Below are positions 26,420 to 35,523 of a stretch of 64,000 nt of DNA, piece by piece (position 1 is the first letter of the stretch; each line of letters begins with the position of its first letter). The position numbers were made by a program, and so were the translations under genes. Location: positions 1 through 64,000 of the forward strand of contig NZ_BDBS01000033.1 in assembly GCF_001613105.1 (NCBI RefSeq), given 5' to 3'. The stretch comes from Nocardia pseudobrasiliensis NBRC 108224 (GTDB lineage: Bacteria; Actinomycetota; Actinomycetes; Mycobacteriales; Mycobacteriaceae). The notes under the pieces were generated by a model. It had not been told where the DNA came from. It did no database searches and worked only from the letters and a program-made list of their open reading frames with translations.

Positions 26420-27955
26420 GTGAGTACCCAGGAGTTGCCGCGGCTGCGGTCGGCCACCGGACGGTGGATCGTGCTTGCCACCGTGCTCGGCTCGTCGGTG
26501 GCCATGCTGGACGCGACGGTCGTCAATATCGCCCTGCCCCGCATCGGCGAATCGCTGCACACCGGTATGGCCGGACTGCAGTGGACGCTGTCCGGTTACA
26601 CCCTGACCCTGGCGTCGTTCATCCTGCTCGGCGGCTCGCTCGGCGATCGGCTCGGGCGGCGGCGGGTATTCGTCTGGGGCACAGTGGGCTTCGCGATCGC
26701 CTCGGCGCTGTGCGGGGCGGCGGTGAATATCGAGATGCTGGTCGCGGCCAGGATCGTGCAGGGTCTGGCCGGTGCGATGCTCACCCCCGGCAGTCTCGCG
26801 CTCATCTCCGCCTCGATCGATGAGCGCGATCAGGGCGCGGCCATCGGCCTGTGGTCCGGCTTCGGCGGTATCGCCGGGGCGATCGGGCCGTTTCTGGGCG
26901 GCTGGCTGATCGAGGTGGCGGGCTGGCGCTCGATCTTTCTGATCAATCTGCCCTTGGCCGCGATCGTGGTCGCGGTCGCGGTGCGGCATGTGCCGGAAAG
27001 CCGCGATCCGCATGCGGCGCAGCGGCTGGACGTGCCGGGTGCGGTGGTGGTCGCGCTGGGATTGGGCGCGCTCACCTTCGGCCTGATCGAGTCGATGGCG
27101 GCGCCCGCGCTGGCCGGTGTGGCGCTGCTGATCGCCTTCGTGGTGATCGAGGTGCGCAGCGATCATCCGCTGGTGCCGCCCGCGCTGTTCACCGGCCGCC
27201 GTCGCGGCGGGGCGAGAGTCGATGCGGCCCATGCCCGTCCGCGCGTATTCACCGCCGCCAATCTGGTGACCTTCGCGGTCTACGCCGCCCTCGGCGGCGT
27301 GTTCTTCCTCCTGGTGCTGCAACTGCAGCAGGTCGCGGGATATTCACCGCTGACCTCCGGTATCGCGACCCTGCCCATCACGCTGATCATGCTGGTGCTG
27401 TCCGCACCCGCGGGGCGCTGGGCGCAGCAGCACGGTGCGAGACTGCCCATGACGGTCGGTCCGCTGCTGGCCGCGGCCGCGACGCTGCTGCTGTTGCGGA
27501 TCGGACCCGGATCAGGCGGCGTACACGGCTATCTGGTCGATGTGCTGCCCGGCGTGGTGGTCTTCGGCCTCGGACTCAGCACCCTGGTCGCGCCCCTGAC
27601 CGGTGCGGTGCTCGGCGCGGTGCCCGCGGGCGAATCCGGTATCGCCTCGGGGGTGAACAATGCCGTGGCCCGCACGGCCCAGCTGCTGGCCGTGGCCGCG
27701 CTGCCGGGACTGGCCGGAATCTCGGGTTCGATCCAGGACGCCGCGACCATCGACCACGGCTTCACGACCGCCATGGAGATCTGCGCGGGCCTGCTGGTGG
27801 CCGGGGCGTTGCTGGCGGGTGCGCTGCTCGGCACGCCGCGGCGGGATCGGTCCGCGCAACCCCCTACCGAGCCGACCGTGGACTGCCTGCCGCAGTGCGG
27901 GATGACCGGTCCGGCCGTGCAACCGCAGCACCCCGAACAGACCGCGGGGCGGTGA
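26420..27955 (+). CDS. DHA2-family MFS drug exporter
   Basis: 511 residues from GTG 26420 (GTG 26411 is an alternative; TAGCGT at 26407-26412 fits a leaderless start at 26420). Fourteen membrane helices; helix 1 motif D1 AMLDATVVNIALPRI, loop motif GDRLGRRRVFVWG, and helix 5 motif C-like GGIAGAIGPFLGGWLIE. EmrB/QacA-type proton-driven export of drugs or cations. Its TGA lies inside the terminator stem. Confidence 0.9.
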   Translation: MSTQELPRLRSATGRWIVLATVLGSSVAMLDATVVNIALPRIGESLHTGMAGLQWTLSGYTLTLASFILLGGSLGDRLGRRRVFVWGTVGFAIASALCGAAVNIEMLVAARIVQGLAGAMLTPGSLALISASIDERDQGAAIGLWSGFGGIAGAIGPFLGGWLIEVAGWRSIFLINLPLAAIVVAVAVRHVPESRDPHAAQRLDVPGAVVVALGLGALTFGLIESMAAPALAGVALLIAFVVIEVRSDHPLVPPALFTGRRRGGARVDAAHARPRVFTAANLVTFAVYAALGGVFFLLVLQLQQVAGYSPLTSGIATLPITLIMLVLSAPAGRWAQQHGARLPMTVGPLLAAAATLLLLRIGPGSGGVHGYLVDVLPGVVVFGLGLSTLVAPLTGAVLGAVPAGESGIASGVNNAVARTAQLLAVAALPGLAGISGSIQDAATIDHGFTTAMEICAGLLVAGALLAGALLGTPRRDRSAQPPTEPTVDCLPQCGMTGPAVQPQHPEQTAGR

Positions 27956-27978
27956 CTTCGTCGAGTCACCGCCCCGCG
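27943..27978. terminator. Bidirectional hairpin between convergent genes
   Basis: A perfect 15-bp stem (27943-27957 with 27964-27978) around a 6-nt loop. It contains the stop codon of the exporter and ends 21 bp before the protease stop, so it can serve both strands. No U-tract. Confidence 0.8.
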
Positions 27979-27998
27979 CTACATGTTTCGTGCGGACC

Positions 27999-28670
27999 TC
28001 AGATGGGCCGGAATCCGGCTCCCGCATCGCCACGCGCATTCATATCGGCGGTGATGATGTCCATATTTGTGCCGACCTCCGGGCCGAAGCAGGCCACCGC
28101 CAGATAGGCGTTGACCATGCCGACCAGCGTCGTACCGACCACGACCGGTGCGCCGGAGTCGCCCTCGACGACGCACATCTGACTCCAGGTCTCATTGGTC
28201 TGGAAGATGTCGCCCCAGGCGATGCCGCAGGTGTTGCCGGTGGTCCGGCCCTCCTTGCAGACGATCGACGGGAAGCCCGCGGGTGCGCCGAGACCGGTGA
28301 TGGTCACATTGCCGACCCGATTGACCGGGATGATGCGACCCTCGTCGAACTGGATGACCGCATAGTCCAGATCGTGGTTGGAGTAGGCGAAGCGGCCGAT
28401 CACCCCGGCGCCGCGGGCCTGCTCGGCCCACACCTGCGCCCCGGCCTCGCCGCAGTGTCCGGCGGTCAGACCGACCAGCCGACCGGCGGCGTCGCGGCCC
28501 ACGGTGGTGACCGTGCATTCGTACTCGTTGTTGACGATGATGCCCGAACCGCCGCCGATCACGGGCGGGGCGGGATCGGCGTGCGCGACTCCCGCACCCG
28601 TCCCCAGCAGCGCCGCGCCGAGGGCGACGGCAAAGACGGCGCGGGCCGCCTTGGCGAGTTGTATGAACAT
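27999..28670 (-). CDS. Secreted chymotrypsin-like serine protease (S1 family)
   Basis: 223 residues from ATG 28670. Signal peptide 1-31 (GVAHA). Catalytic triad visible: His72 in TAGHC, Asp102 in DLDYAVI, Ser172 in EGDSGAPVV. Cys52/Cys73 and Cys138/Cys148 are placed for disulfides. The short prosegment resembles streptogrisin-type or Rv1815-like actinobacterial proteases. Single-gene unit; a perfect palindrome lies 38 bp upstream of the start. Confidence 0.9.
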   Translation of the reverse strand: MFIQLAKAARAVFAVALGAALLGTGAGVAHADPAPPVIGGGSGIIVNNEYECTVTTVGRDAAGRLVGLTAGHCGEAGAQVWAEQARGAGVIGRFAYSNHDLDYAVIQFDEGRIIPVNRVGNVTITGLGAPAGFPSIVCKEGRTTGNTCGIAWGDIFQTNETWSQMCVVEGDSGAPVVVGTTLVGMVNAYLAVACFGPEVGTNMDIITADMNARGDAGAGFRPI

Positions 28671-28707
28671 GTCCCTCCAGACGTCGGAAGTCGCACGATA
28701 TCAAGCC

Positions 28708-28722
28708 ATGTAGTTACTACAT
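28708..28722. promoter_or_regulatory. Perfect 15-bp palindrome, probable operator
   Basis: ATGTAGT-T-ACTACAT, upstream of the S1 protease gene. The half-site ACTACAT recurs at 22946-22952 upstream of the L,D-transpeptidase. Regulator unknown; BlaI/CopY-type repressors recognise related TGTAGTA-like elements, but the half-site orientation differs from the staphylococcal operators. Confidence 0.55.
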
Positions 28723-28971
28723 CCTGTCAGGATTCGGACGCGGACGCGTCCTCTACCAGCGCAATGTTTGCTGGATCGATGCAGACGATCGAGACGTTAC
28801 GGGCGGGGCGCGACGCGTCCGATTCGTCACGATGACCGGCGCGTCGCCGGTTCGGCAGCGCCGAGTTCGGCCGCACACTCGATAGGCTCGAACGGACATT
28901 CCGCACGAGTCGCTCAATTTGTATAAATTCGATCCGAGAAATTATCCCGGCCCGACCGAACGGTTGGACAT

Positions 28972-29002
28972 TTGTTCTCAATGGTGGAACTAGTTCTAGA
29001 TT
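28972..29002 (+). promoter_or_regulatory. Putative mce promoter with KstR-type operator
   Basis: TGGAACTAGTTCTA at 28985-28998 fits the KstR consensus TNNAACNNGTTNNA at every fixed base. It lies between TTGTTC (28972-28977) and TAGATT (28997-29002, 19-bp spacing), so binding would block this promoter. The surrounding gap (28671-29182) has no convincing gene; it is AT-richer than its surroundings near 28915-29015 and also carries an inverted repeat (CACAC / GTGTG, about 29090-29105). Confidence 0.55.
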
Positions 29003-29182
29003 TTCGCCGCGATCTTTGTGGCACATACCAACCTGATGTCGTGGATCACAGCAGATGACAGGACGTGATCTGGGTCTATGACCGGAAGCACACTTTGTGG
29101 TGTGTTTTTCCTAACTCCGTAGTAAGGTGCGTCAAGCAAACAGTCGTCGGGGCGGGCAACCGGCGTCGAGAGGGGTTAGCCA

Positions 29183-30037
29183 GTGCAGTTCACCAACAGT
29201 CCACCAACGCGATCCCGAATGAACGGGGCGGTCGATTGGACGAGGTCGTACTGGCAGGACCATCCCAAACGGTCGTTGGAAACCCTCGGGCGTCAGATGA
29301 CGATGGGTGTGGCCGCGGTGGCCGAACTATTCGTCGCCATCTTCCGCCGTCGCTTCCCCTTCGGTGAGTTCGTGCGGCAATGCGGATTCATGGCGAGCGT
29401 CGCGGCCGCGCCCACGCTGCTGGTCGCCATTCCGATCGGCGTCATCGTCTCCATCCAGGTCGGCTCGGTCACCGAACAGGTCGGCGCGACCTCGTTCATC
29501 GGCGCGGCCAACGGCCTGGGCATCATCCAGCAGGGCGCGCCCCTGGTCACCGCGCTCATGATCGCCGGTGCGGTCGGCTCGGCCATCTGCGCCGATCTGG
29601 GCTCGCGCACCATTCGCGAGGAGATCGACGCCATGAAGGTGATGGGCGTGGATCCGCTGCGCCGGCTGGTCGCCCCCCGGCTCGGCGCGGCCATGCTGGT
29701 CTCCGTATTGCTCTGCGGTTTCGTGGTTTTCGTCGGCTTCCTGACCGGCTACGTTTTCAATGTGTTCGCGCAGAACGGCACCCCCGGTTCCTATGTGGGC
29801 ACGTTCTCCTCGTTCGCGGTGACCACCGATTTGTTCGTCGCCCTGCTGAAGTCGCTGATCTACGGCCTGCTCGCCGCGATCATCGCCTGCGACTCCGGAT
29901 TGAACACCCGCGGTGGCCCGGGTGGCGTCGCCAATTCGGTGAACACCGCGGTGGTGTTGTCCGCGGTGATGCTGTTCGGCGTGAATCTGATCATCACGCA
30001 GATCTACACCACCCTGTTCCCTCCCCAGGTGGTCTGA
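29183..30037 (+). CDS. yrbEA: Mce transporter permease YrbE, first subunit
   Basis: 284 residues from GTG 29183 with GAGAGGGG upstream. MlaE/YrbE permease: the diagnostic stretch ICADLGSRTIREEIDAMKVMGVDPLRRL is present and several membrane helices flank it. Forms the inner-membrane channel of an Mce lipid importer powered by a distant MceG ATPase. The sequence around SIQVGSVTEQVGATSFIGAANGLG departs from M. tuberculosis YrbE1-4 and recalls the Streptomyces/Nocardia type. Confidence 0.92.
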   Translation: MQFTNSPPTRSRMNGAVDWTRSYWQDHPKRSLETLGRQMTMGVAAVAELFVAIFRRRFPFGEFVRQCGFMASVAAAPTLLVAIPIGVIVSIQVGSVTEQVGATSFIGAANGLGIIQQGAPLVTALMIAGAVGSAICADLGSRTIREEIDAMKVMGVDPLRRLVAPRLGAAMLVSVLLCGFVVFVGFLTGYVFNVFAQNGTPGSYVGTFSSFAVTTDLFVALLKSLIYGLLAAIIACDSGLNTRGGPGGVANSVNTAVVLSAVMLFGVNLIITQIYTTLFPPQVV

Positions 30038-30041
30038 GCCG

Positions 30042-30905
30042 GTGTCGTCAACTTATGTGCCGCCGCTACTGCGGCCCCTGCAGCGGATCCGCAGCTCGGC
30101 GACCGCGCCCCGCGACTGGCTCGCCCGCATCGGCCATCAGGTCTTCTTCTTCCTGCGGTCGATCGGCTCGATGCCGTTGGCGTTCAAGCACTATCCGAAG
30201 GAAGTCTGGCGACTGCTCTCGGATGTCACCTGGGGCAACGGCAATCTGGTCGTCGGCGGCGGAACCATCGGCATCGTGCTGATCCTCAGCGCGTTCGCCG
30301 GTATCACCGTCGGACTGCAGGGCTACAACTCGCTGAACATCCTCGGCCTGGGCCCGATCACCGGCGCGGTGTCCGCGTTCGCGACCACTCGCGAACTGGG
30401 CCCGCTGCTCGCCACGGTGGCCTTCGCCGCGCAGGCCGGCTGCCGGTTCACCGCGCAGCTGGGCGCCATGCGCATCTCCGAGGAGATCGACGCGCTGGAG
30501 GCCCAGGCCATCCGGCCGCTGCCGTATCTGGTCAGCACCCGGATGATCGCGGCGATGATCGCCATCGTGCCGCTGTACTGCCTGGCGCTGCCGTTCGCCT
30601 ACATCGCCTGCGCGACCACCGTGCAGCTGATCGGCGGCACCGCGACCGGCACATTCCAGCACTACTTCTATCAATTCCTGATTCCGCACGACGTGTTGTG
30701 GTCGTTGCTGAAAGTGATCGTGTTCGTGGCGATCACGACCTTCATCCAGTGCTACTACGGATTCTTCGCCTCGGGCGGGCCGGAAGGAGTGGGTGTGGCC
30801 GCCGGTAGGGCGATCAAGGTGTGCATCATCGCGGTCGTATTCGCCGACCTGGCGCTGACCATGGCGGTGTGGGGCATCAATCCCGGTATCAGGATCTCGG
30901 GGTAG
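30042..30905 (+). CDS. yrbEB: Mce transporter permease YrbE, second subunit
   Basis: 287 residues from GTG 30042, 4 bp after yrbEA. MlaE-type permease with FAAQAGCRFTAQLGAMRISEEIDALEAQAIRPLPYL. Heterodimer partner of YrbEA. Eleven bases separate it from mceA. Confidence 0.92.
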   Translation: MSSTYVPPLLRPLQRIRSSATAPRDWLARIGHQVFFFLRSIGSMPLAFKHYPKEVWRLLSDVTWGNGNLVVGGGTIGIVLILSAFAGITVGLQGYNSLNILGLGPITGAVSAFATTRELGPLLATVAFAAQAGCRFTAQLGAMRISEEIDALEAQAIRPLPYLVSTRMIAAMIAIVPLYCLALPFAYIACATTVQLIGGTATGTFQHYFYQFLIPHDVLWSLLKVIVFVAITTFIQCYYGFFASGGPEGVGVAAGRAIKVCIIAVVFADLALTMAVWGINPGIRISG

Positions 30906-30915
30906 GGGCGCGGAC

Positions 30916-32406
30916 ATGATCATCGATCCGAGTGGCCGCGGACCGACGATGCGGCAGTTGCTCATCGCCGGGGTGTGCGGGCTGGTCGTCTTCGCGCTCC
31001 TGCTGACCTTCCTGATGGCCCGGTACAAGGGCGCCATCCTGCGACCCAAGGTCGACGTCACCGCGAATATGACCACGACCGGCGACGGTCTGCCCTCCGA
31101 GGCGGATGTGAAGTTTCGCGGCGTGCTGGTCGGCACCGTCAAGGATGTGTCGGTGGCCGCCAAGGGCGAGCTGCAGGAAGTGCACATCGAGATGAAGCCG
31201 GAGTACATCAACGACATTCCGGCCAATGTCACCGCCCGCGTGGTGCCCTCCAACCTGTTCGCCGTCACCTCCGTCGAATTGGTCTACAACGGACCGGATT
31301 CGACCGCGCTGCGCGCCGGTTCGAAGATCCCCGAGGATCGCAGCGAGGGCACGATCGCCCTGCAGGACACCCTGACCGCGGTGCGCGGCATTCTCGACAA
31401 GATCGATCCGGTGCAGCTGGGCCGCGTGCTGAGCACGCTGTCCTACGCCCTCGACGGCAGCGGCCGGGTGCCGGGCTCCACGGTGGAGCGGCTGGACAAC
31501 TGGCTGACCCAGGTCCGCGCCGCGGTGCCGAATGTCGATCAGACCCTGGACAATTTCTCCGCCTCCTTCCACGCGCTCAACGCCTCGGCGCCGGATCTGA
31601 TGCAGGTGCTGGCCGATTCGGTGCAGACCGCGCAGACCATCTCCGATAAGCGCGGTGAACTGGCCGGATTGCTCACCGGCACCTCCGGCACGGTCGACAA
31701 GGTCAACGCGCTGTTCGCTCGCAATCCGGATGTGGGCAAGCAGCTCACCAGCGGCACCGCCGACATGTTCGGCGCGCTCTCGGACAATCCGGATGCCATC
31801 CCGCAGGCGATCGCCAACCTGAATCAGTCGCTGCGACAGCTGAATACGACCTTCCACTGGGGTCCGCAGCGTCAGATGATCTGGAACCTCGGCCTGACCC
31901 TCACGCCGTTCCGGCCCTACGACCGTTCGGACTGTCCGCGCTACGGCGACCTGCCCGCCCCGAGCTGTGCCACCGCACCGCTGGAGGCGACGCTGCCGCC
32001 GCTGCCGGATTCGCTGAAGCCGCGCGCGCTGGATTCGGCCAAGGGTCTGCCCCCGGCCGTGCCGATGCCGGGCCTGCCGATGATTCCGGGCTTCACCGCC
32101 CCGGACACCCGGGCCGGGGATCCCGCGGATCCGACCAAGCCCGCCAATCCGCTCGCGGGAACTCCGCTGGAGGGCCTGTTCCCGATGCTCGGACTGTCCG
32201 CCCCCGCACAGCCCGCCCCGGCTCCGGCCGCCCCGCAGCCCGCGCCGCCGGGACAGCATCCCGCCGCCAAGCCGATCGCCTACTCCGGTGACTCCGCCAT
32301 CGCGGCGTTGCTCGGTCGCCAGCCCACCACTGCCGAATATCTGCTGTTGAGCTCGATCCTGAGGGGTGGAACCTTGCAAGTCACCGATGGCGGTGCCGGT
32401 CGATGA
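30916..32406 (+). CDS. mceA: Mce family protein MceA
   Basis: 496 residues from ATG 30916. One N-terminal membrane helix (about 14-37), an MlaD/MCE domain (about 45-125, with FRGVLVGTVKDV), a helical middle that builds the periplasmic tunnel, and a long Pro/Ala-rich C-terminal tail (about 370-470). Substrate-conducting subunit of the importer. Overlaps mceB by ATGA. Confidence 0.92.
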   Translation: MIIDPSGRGPTMRQLLIAGVCGLVVFALLLTFLMARYKGAILRPKVDVTANMTTTGDGLPSEADVKFRGVLVGTVKDVSVAAKGELQEVHIEMKPEYINDIPANVTARVVPSNLFAVTSVELVYNGPDSTALRAGSKIPEDRSEGTIALQDTLTAVRGILDKIDPVQLGRVLSTLSYALDGSGRVPGSTVERLDNWLTQVRAAVPNVDQTLDNFSASFHALNASAPDLMQVLADSVQTAQTISDKRGELAGLLTGTSGTVDKVNALFARNPDVGKQLTSGTADMFGALSDNPDAIPQAIANLNQSLRQLNTTFHWGPQRQMIWNLGLTLTPFRPYDRSDCPRYGDLPAPSCATAPLEATLPPLPDSLKPRALDSAKGLPPAVPMPGLPMIPGFTAPDTRAGDPADPTKPANPLAGTPLEGLFPMLGLSAPAQPAPAPAAPQPAPPGQHPAAKPIAYSGDSAIAALLGRQPTTAEYLLLSSILRGGTLQVTDGGAGR

Positions 32407-33431
32407 GTATTCGCAAACCCCTGATCGGGTTCACCATCTTCGCCCTGGTGTCGATTCTGGTGACCGTCGTCGTGTGGAACACCCTGGCGCGCACGGTCGC
32501 CGGGCCGACCAACAACTACAGCGCGACCTTCACCGATGTGCTCGGCCTGCGCGAGGGCGACGATGTGCGCATGGCGGGCGTCCGGGTGGGCAAGGTCGAG
32601 AAGATCGAGTTGGATTCCGCGCACCACGCCAAGGTCACCTTCGAGGTGCAGCGCACCCAGACCCTCTACGGCACCACCAAAGCCCTTGTCCGCTATCAGA
32701 ATCTGATCGGCCAGCGCTACGTCGCGCTCGCGCCGGGCGGTAAGGGCGACAATACGGCGCTGCGCAACAACGGCACGATCCCGCTGGAGCGCACGGAACC
32801 GTCGTTCGATATCTCCGGCCTGCTCAACGGCTTCCAGCCGCTGTTCCAGGTGCTGCAGCCCGAACAGGTCAACAACCTGTCCAATACCTTCATCCAGGCC
32901 CTGCAGGGCGACGGAGTCTCCCTCAGCGCCTTCATCACCCAGGCCGCCGCGGTGGCCGGTGACTTCCAGCGCCGCGACGCCATCCTCTCCGATGTGATCA
33001 CCAACCTCTCGGCGGTCATGCAGGGCCTGGCCAAGCGCGGTGACGAATTGGAGACCCTGGTGACCCAGACCCGGGCGCTGATCGGCGGCCTGTACGAACA
33101 GGGCCGGTCGCTGCAGTCCTCGACCGTCCAGATCGCCACCGCCACAACCTCACTGGTGAATATGATCGGCCAGGTCCAACCCAAGATCAGCGCCGCGCAG
33201 AACTCCACCCGCGACGCGCTGACCCTGCTCATCGCCAATGGCGACAAGCTCGACCGCGCCGCGGTCGACCTGCCGGTGGTGCTGGAGGATCTGGGGCACT
33301 TCAACTCCGAGGGCGCCTACGCCAACGCATACGTCTGCAGCCTGGACGTCTCGCTGTACGGCATCCTGCTCCCCCGCGGTCTGCTCACCCAGATCGGCGG
33401 CCAGTCCCACTCGGCGGTGTGCCGGCCATGA
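32403..33431 (+). CDS. mceB: Mce family protein MceB
   Basis: 342 residues. N-terminal helix (about 8-28), MCE domain with DVLGLREGDDVRMAGVRVGKVEKIEL, then a long helical region, and a short conserved C-terminal Cys-containing segment (YVCSLDVSLYG). Coupled at both ends by ATGA overlaps. Confidence 0.92.
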   Translation: MSIRKPLIGFTIFALVSILVTVVVWNTLARTVAGPTNNYSATFTDVLGLREGDDVRMAGVRVGKVEKIELDSAHHAKVTFEVQRTQTLYGTTKALVRYQNLIGQRYVALAPGGKGDNTALRNNGTIPLERTEPSFDISGLLNGFQPLFQVLQPEQVNNLSNTFIQALQGDGVSLSAFITQAAAVAGDFQRRDAILSDVITNLSAVMQGLAKRGDELETLVTQTRALIGGLYEQGRSLQSSTVQIATATTSLVNMIGQVQPKISAAQNSTRDALTLLIANGDKLDRAAVDLPVVLEDLGHFNSEGAYANAYVCSLDVSLYGILLPRGLLTQIGGQSHSAVCRP

Positions 33432-34423
33432 CGACACTCAGGAACCGCTTCAACGCGAACCGCTTCTTCTGGCTCGGCATCATCGGCGTGCTGGTGATCG
33501 TGCTGCTGCTGGTCGTGTCGAGCACCTACAAGAAGCTCGGCGTCGGAACCCAGGACATCAAGGCCGAATTCGTGCAGACGGCCGGGGTCCGGGTCGGGGA
33601 CAAGGTCGACGTCGCGGGCGTTCCGGTCGGCACTGTGTCCGGCGCCGAACTCGAGGGCGATCACGTCCTGCTCACCCTGCAGATCGACAACGATGTGAAA
33701 CTCGGCCCCGACGCCAAGGCCTCGATCAAGATGGCGACGCTGCTCGGCGCGCGGTACGTGGATTTGGATCCGGGCGACGGCAAGGGGTTGAAGGGTAAGC
33801 GAATCCCCAAGAACAACACCGTGGTTCCGTACAACCTGGCCGATGTGGTGCAGATCGGTACCCCGAAGTTCGAGGCGCTCGACACCAAGAAGCTGACCGA
33901 ATCGTTGAAGGTGCTCGGCGATCAGATCGACGGTTCGCCGCAGCTGACCGCCCAAGCCCTCGACAGCGTCGGCGCGCTCGCCAAGACGATCAACGATCGT
34001 CAGCAGCAGGTCGATTCGCTGCTGAAGGATCTGGATCGGGTCACCAAGATCCTGGGCGACAACCGCAACAGCGTGTTGCTGGTGATCACCCAGGGCGAGG
34101 CGATCGCGAACCGGGTGATGGAACGTCAGGCGCTGCTGCGTCAACTGCTCGACAATGTCGCGGCGCTGACCAAGCAGCTGCAGCAGATCGGCTCGGAGAA
34201 CAACGACCAGTTCGGCCCGACCATCGTGCAGCTCAACACCATTGCCGAGGGTCTGCAGAAGAACAGGGACAATCTGGATCGACTGCTGTCGATCATGCCG
34301 GTGTCGCTGCGCTACTTCAACAACTCCTTCGGCAACGGTCCCTACGGTGAGGTCGCGCTGCCCTGGCTGTTCCCGGACAACTGGTTGTGCTTCGCCCGAG
34401 TGAACGAGGGGTGCCAGGGATGA
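33428..34423 (+). CDS. mceC: Mce family protein MceC
   Basis: 331 residues from ATG 33428 (ATGA overlap; an in-frame GTG three codons earlier is less likely). N-terminal helix (about 13-34), MCE domain with VQTAGVRVGDKVDVAGVPVGTVSG, then coiled-coil-prone helices. Ends FPDNWLCFARVNEGCQG. Confidence 0.92.
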   Translation: MTTLRNRFNANRFFWLGIIGVLVIVLLLVVSSTYKKLGVGTQDIKAEFVQTAGVRVGDKVDVAGVPVGTVSGAELEGDHVLLTLQIDNDVKLGPDAKASIKMATLLGARYVDLDPGDGKGLKGKRIPKNNTVVPYNLADVVQIGTPKFEALDTKKLTESLKVLGDQIDGSPQLTAQALDSVGALAKTINDRQQQVDSLLKDLDRVTKILGDNRNSVLLVITQGEAIANRVMERQALLRQLLDNVAALTKQLQQIGSENNDQFGPTIVQLNTIAEGLQKNRDNLDRLLSIMPVSLRYFNNSFGNGPYGEVALPWLFPDNWLCFARVNEGCQG

Positions 34424-35523
34424 AACCGACCATCCGTGAGATGAAGTACGCCGCAAAGGCTTTCGTGGTCGGTCTGGCCGCGCTGGCGGCGGGCGGCTGC
34501 TCGGTGCTGCCGGTCTCGGTGCAGGACGCCGTGGGCAATACCCATCACCTCACCGCCGACTTCCGCAATATCGCGGGCATGTTCGAGGGCAATCCGATCA
34601 CCGTGCTCGGCCTCGAGGTCGGCAAGGTCGACAAGATCGTGCCCAAGGGTCAATACGCCGAGGTCCACATGACCGTCAAGGGTGATGTGAAGATCCCGAA
34701 AGACGTGGTGGCGGCGCTGATCTCGCCCTCGATCGTCACCGACCGGCATATCGAGCTCACCCCGGTCTACACCGGCGGGGCGACGCTGCCGGAGAACGCG
34801 CATCTGACCGTCGAACAGACTCGCACGCCGGTCGAACTGGACACGATGATCAAGACCATCGATCAGTTCGCCGCCGCGCTCAAGCCCGCGCCGGGCAGCA
34901 ATGTCGGGCCGCTGTCGGGAACGCTGCTCTACGACATGGTCAACGGTCAGGGCGAGAAGATCCGCGACACCCTCAACGCGCTGTCCGGCGCGCTGAAGGT
35001 CGGCGTCGACAACAAGGACGCGGTCGCGACCATCATCGTCAAACTCAACGAGTTGACCACGATGCTCGCCGAAAACGACCAGTCCGTGCGCGATTTCAGC
35101 AACCGCACCACGCAGCTGACCCAGCTGCTCGCCGAGCAGGCGCCCGGTCTGCAGGCCACGCTGGAACAGATCAACGGCTTTCTGGCCAATACCAGCGGCG
35201 GCTTCGGCCAGTATCAGGATCAGTTGGCCCAGAGCCTCACCGGCCTGACCGCGGTGACCGAGCAGCTGCGCCGCAATGCGGCGAATGTGACCGAGGTGGT
35301 CGATATCGCCCCGCTGTTCCTGCAGAACCTGGACCGCTCGGTCAACCGCGAGGGTCGCTACATCCGGCTGCACGCCCTGCTGGGTACGACGCTGTCCGGT
35401 GAGATCGTCAGCGTCTTCTGCGAACGGATTCAGATGAAGTCGGATGGCTGCCGAACCGGCAGGATCGAGGATTTCGGGCCCGATCTCGGTTTGACCGCCG
35501 CGCTGTTGGGACTGACCAAATGA
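34420..35523 (+). CDS. mceD: Mce family lipoprotein-like protein MceD
   Basis: 367 residues from ATG 34420 (ATGA overlap). N-terminal hydrophobic segment ends in a lipobox-like AAGGC, unlike the uncleaved helix of most MceD proteins. MCE domain: FRNIAGMFEGNPITVLGLEVGKVDKI; helical tail after residue about 130. ATG 34441 would give a more standard signal peptide. Confidence 0.88.
   Translation: MKPTIREMKYAAKAFVVGLAALAAGGCSVLPVSVQDAVGNTHHLTADFRNIAGMFEGNPITVLGLEVGKVDKIVPKGQYAEVHMTVKGDVKIPKDVVAALISPSIVTDRHIELTPVYTGGATLPENAHLTVEQTRTPVELDTMIKTIDQFAAALKPAPGSNVGPLSGTLLYDMVNGQGEKIRDTLNALSGALKVGVDNKDAVATIIVKLNELTTMLAENDQSVRDFSNRTTQLTQLLAEQAPGLQATLEQINGFLANTSGGFGQYQDQLAQSLTGLTAVTEQLRRNAANVTEVVDIAPLFLQNLDRSVNREGRYIRLHALLGTTLSGEIVSVFCERIQMKSDGCRTGRIEDFGPDLGLTAALLGLTK

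Noticed and set aside
28727..29026. Possible 99-residue gene on the minus strand upstream of the mce operon
   Set aside because: It runs through the putative KstR operator and promoter, has no ribosome site and no recognisable motif.
29036..29052. CRP-like site (TGTGATCCACGACATCA on the minus strand) upstream of the mce operon
   Set aside because: Only one half-site matches TGTGA-N6-TCACA; too weak to claim.
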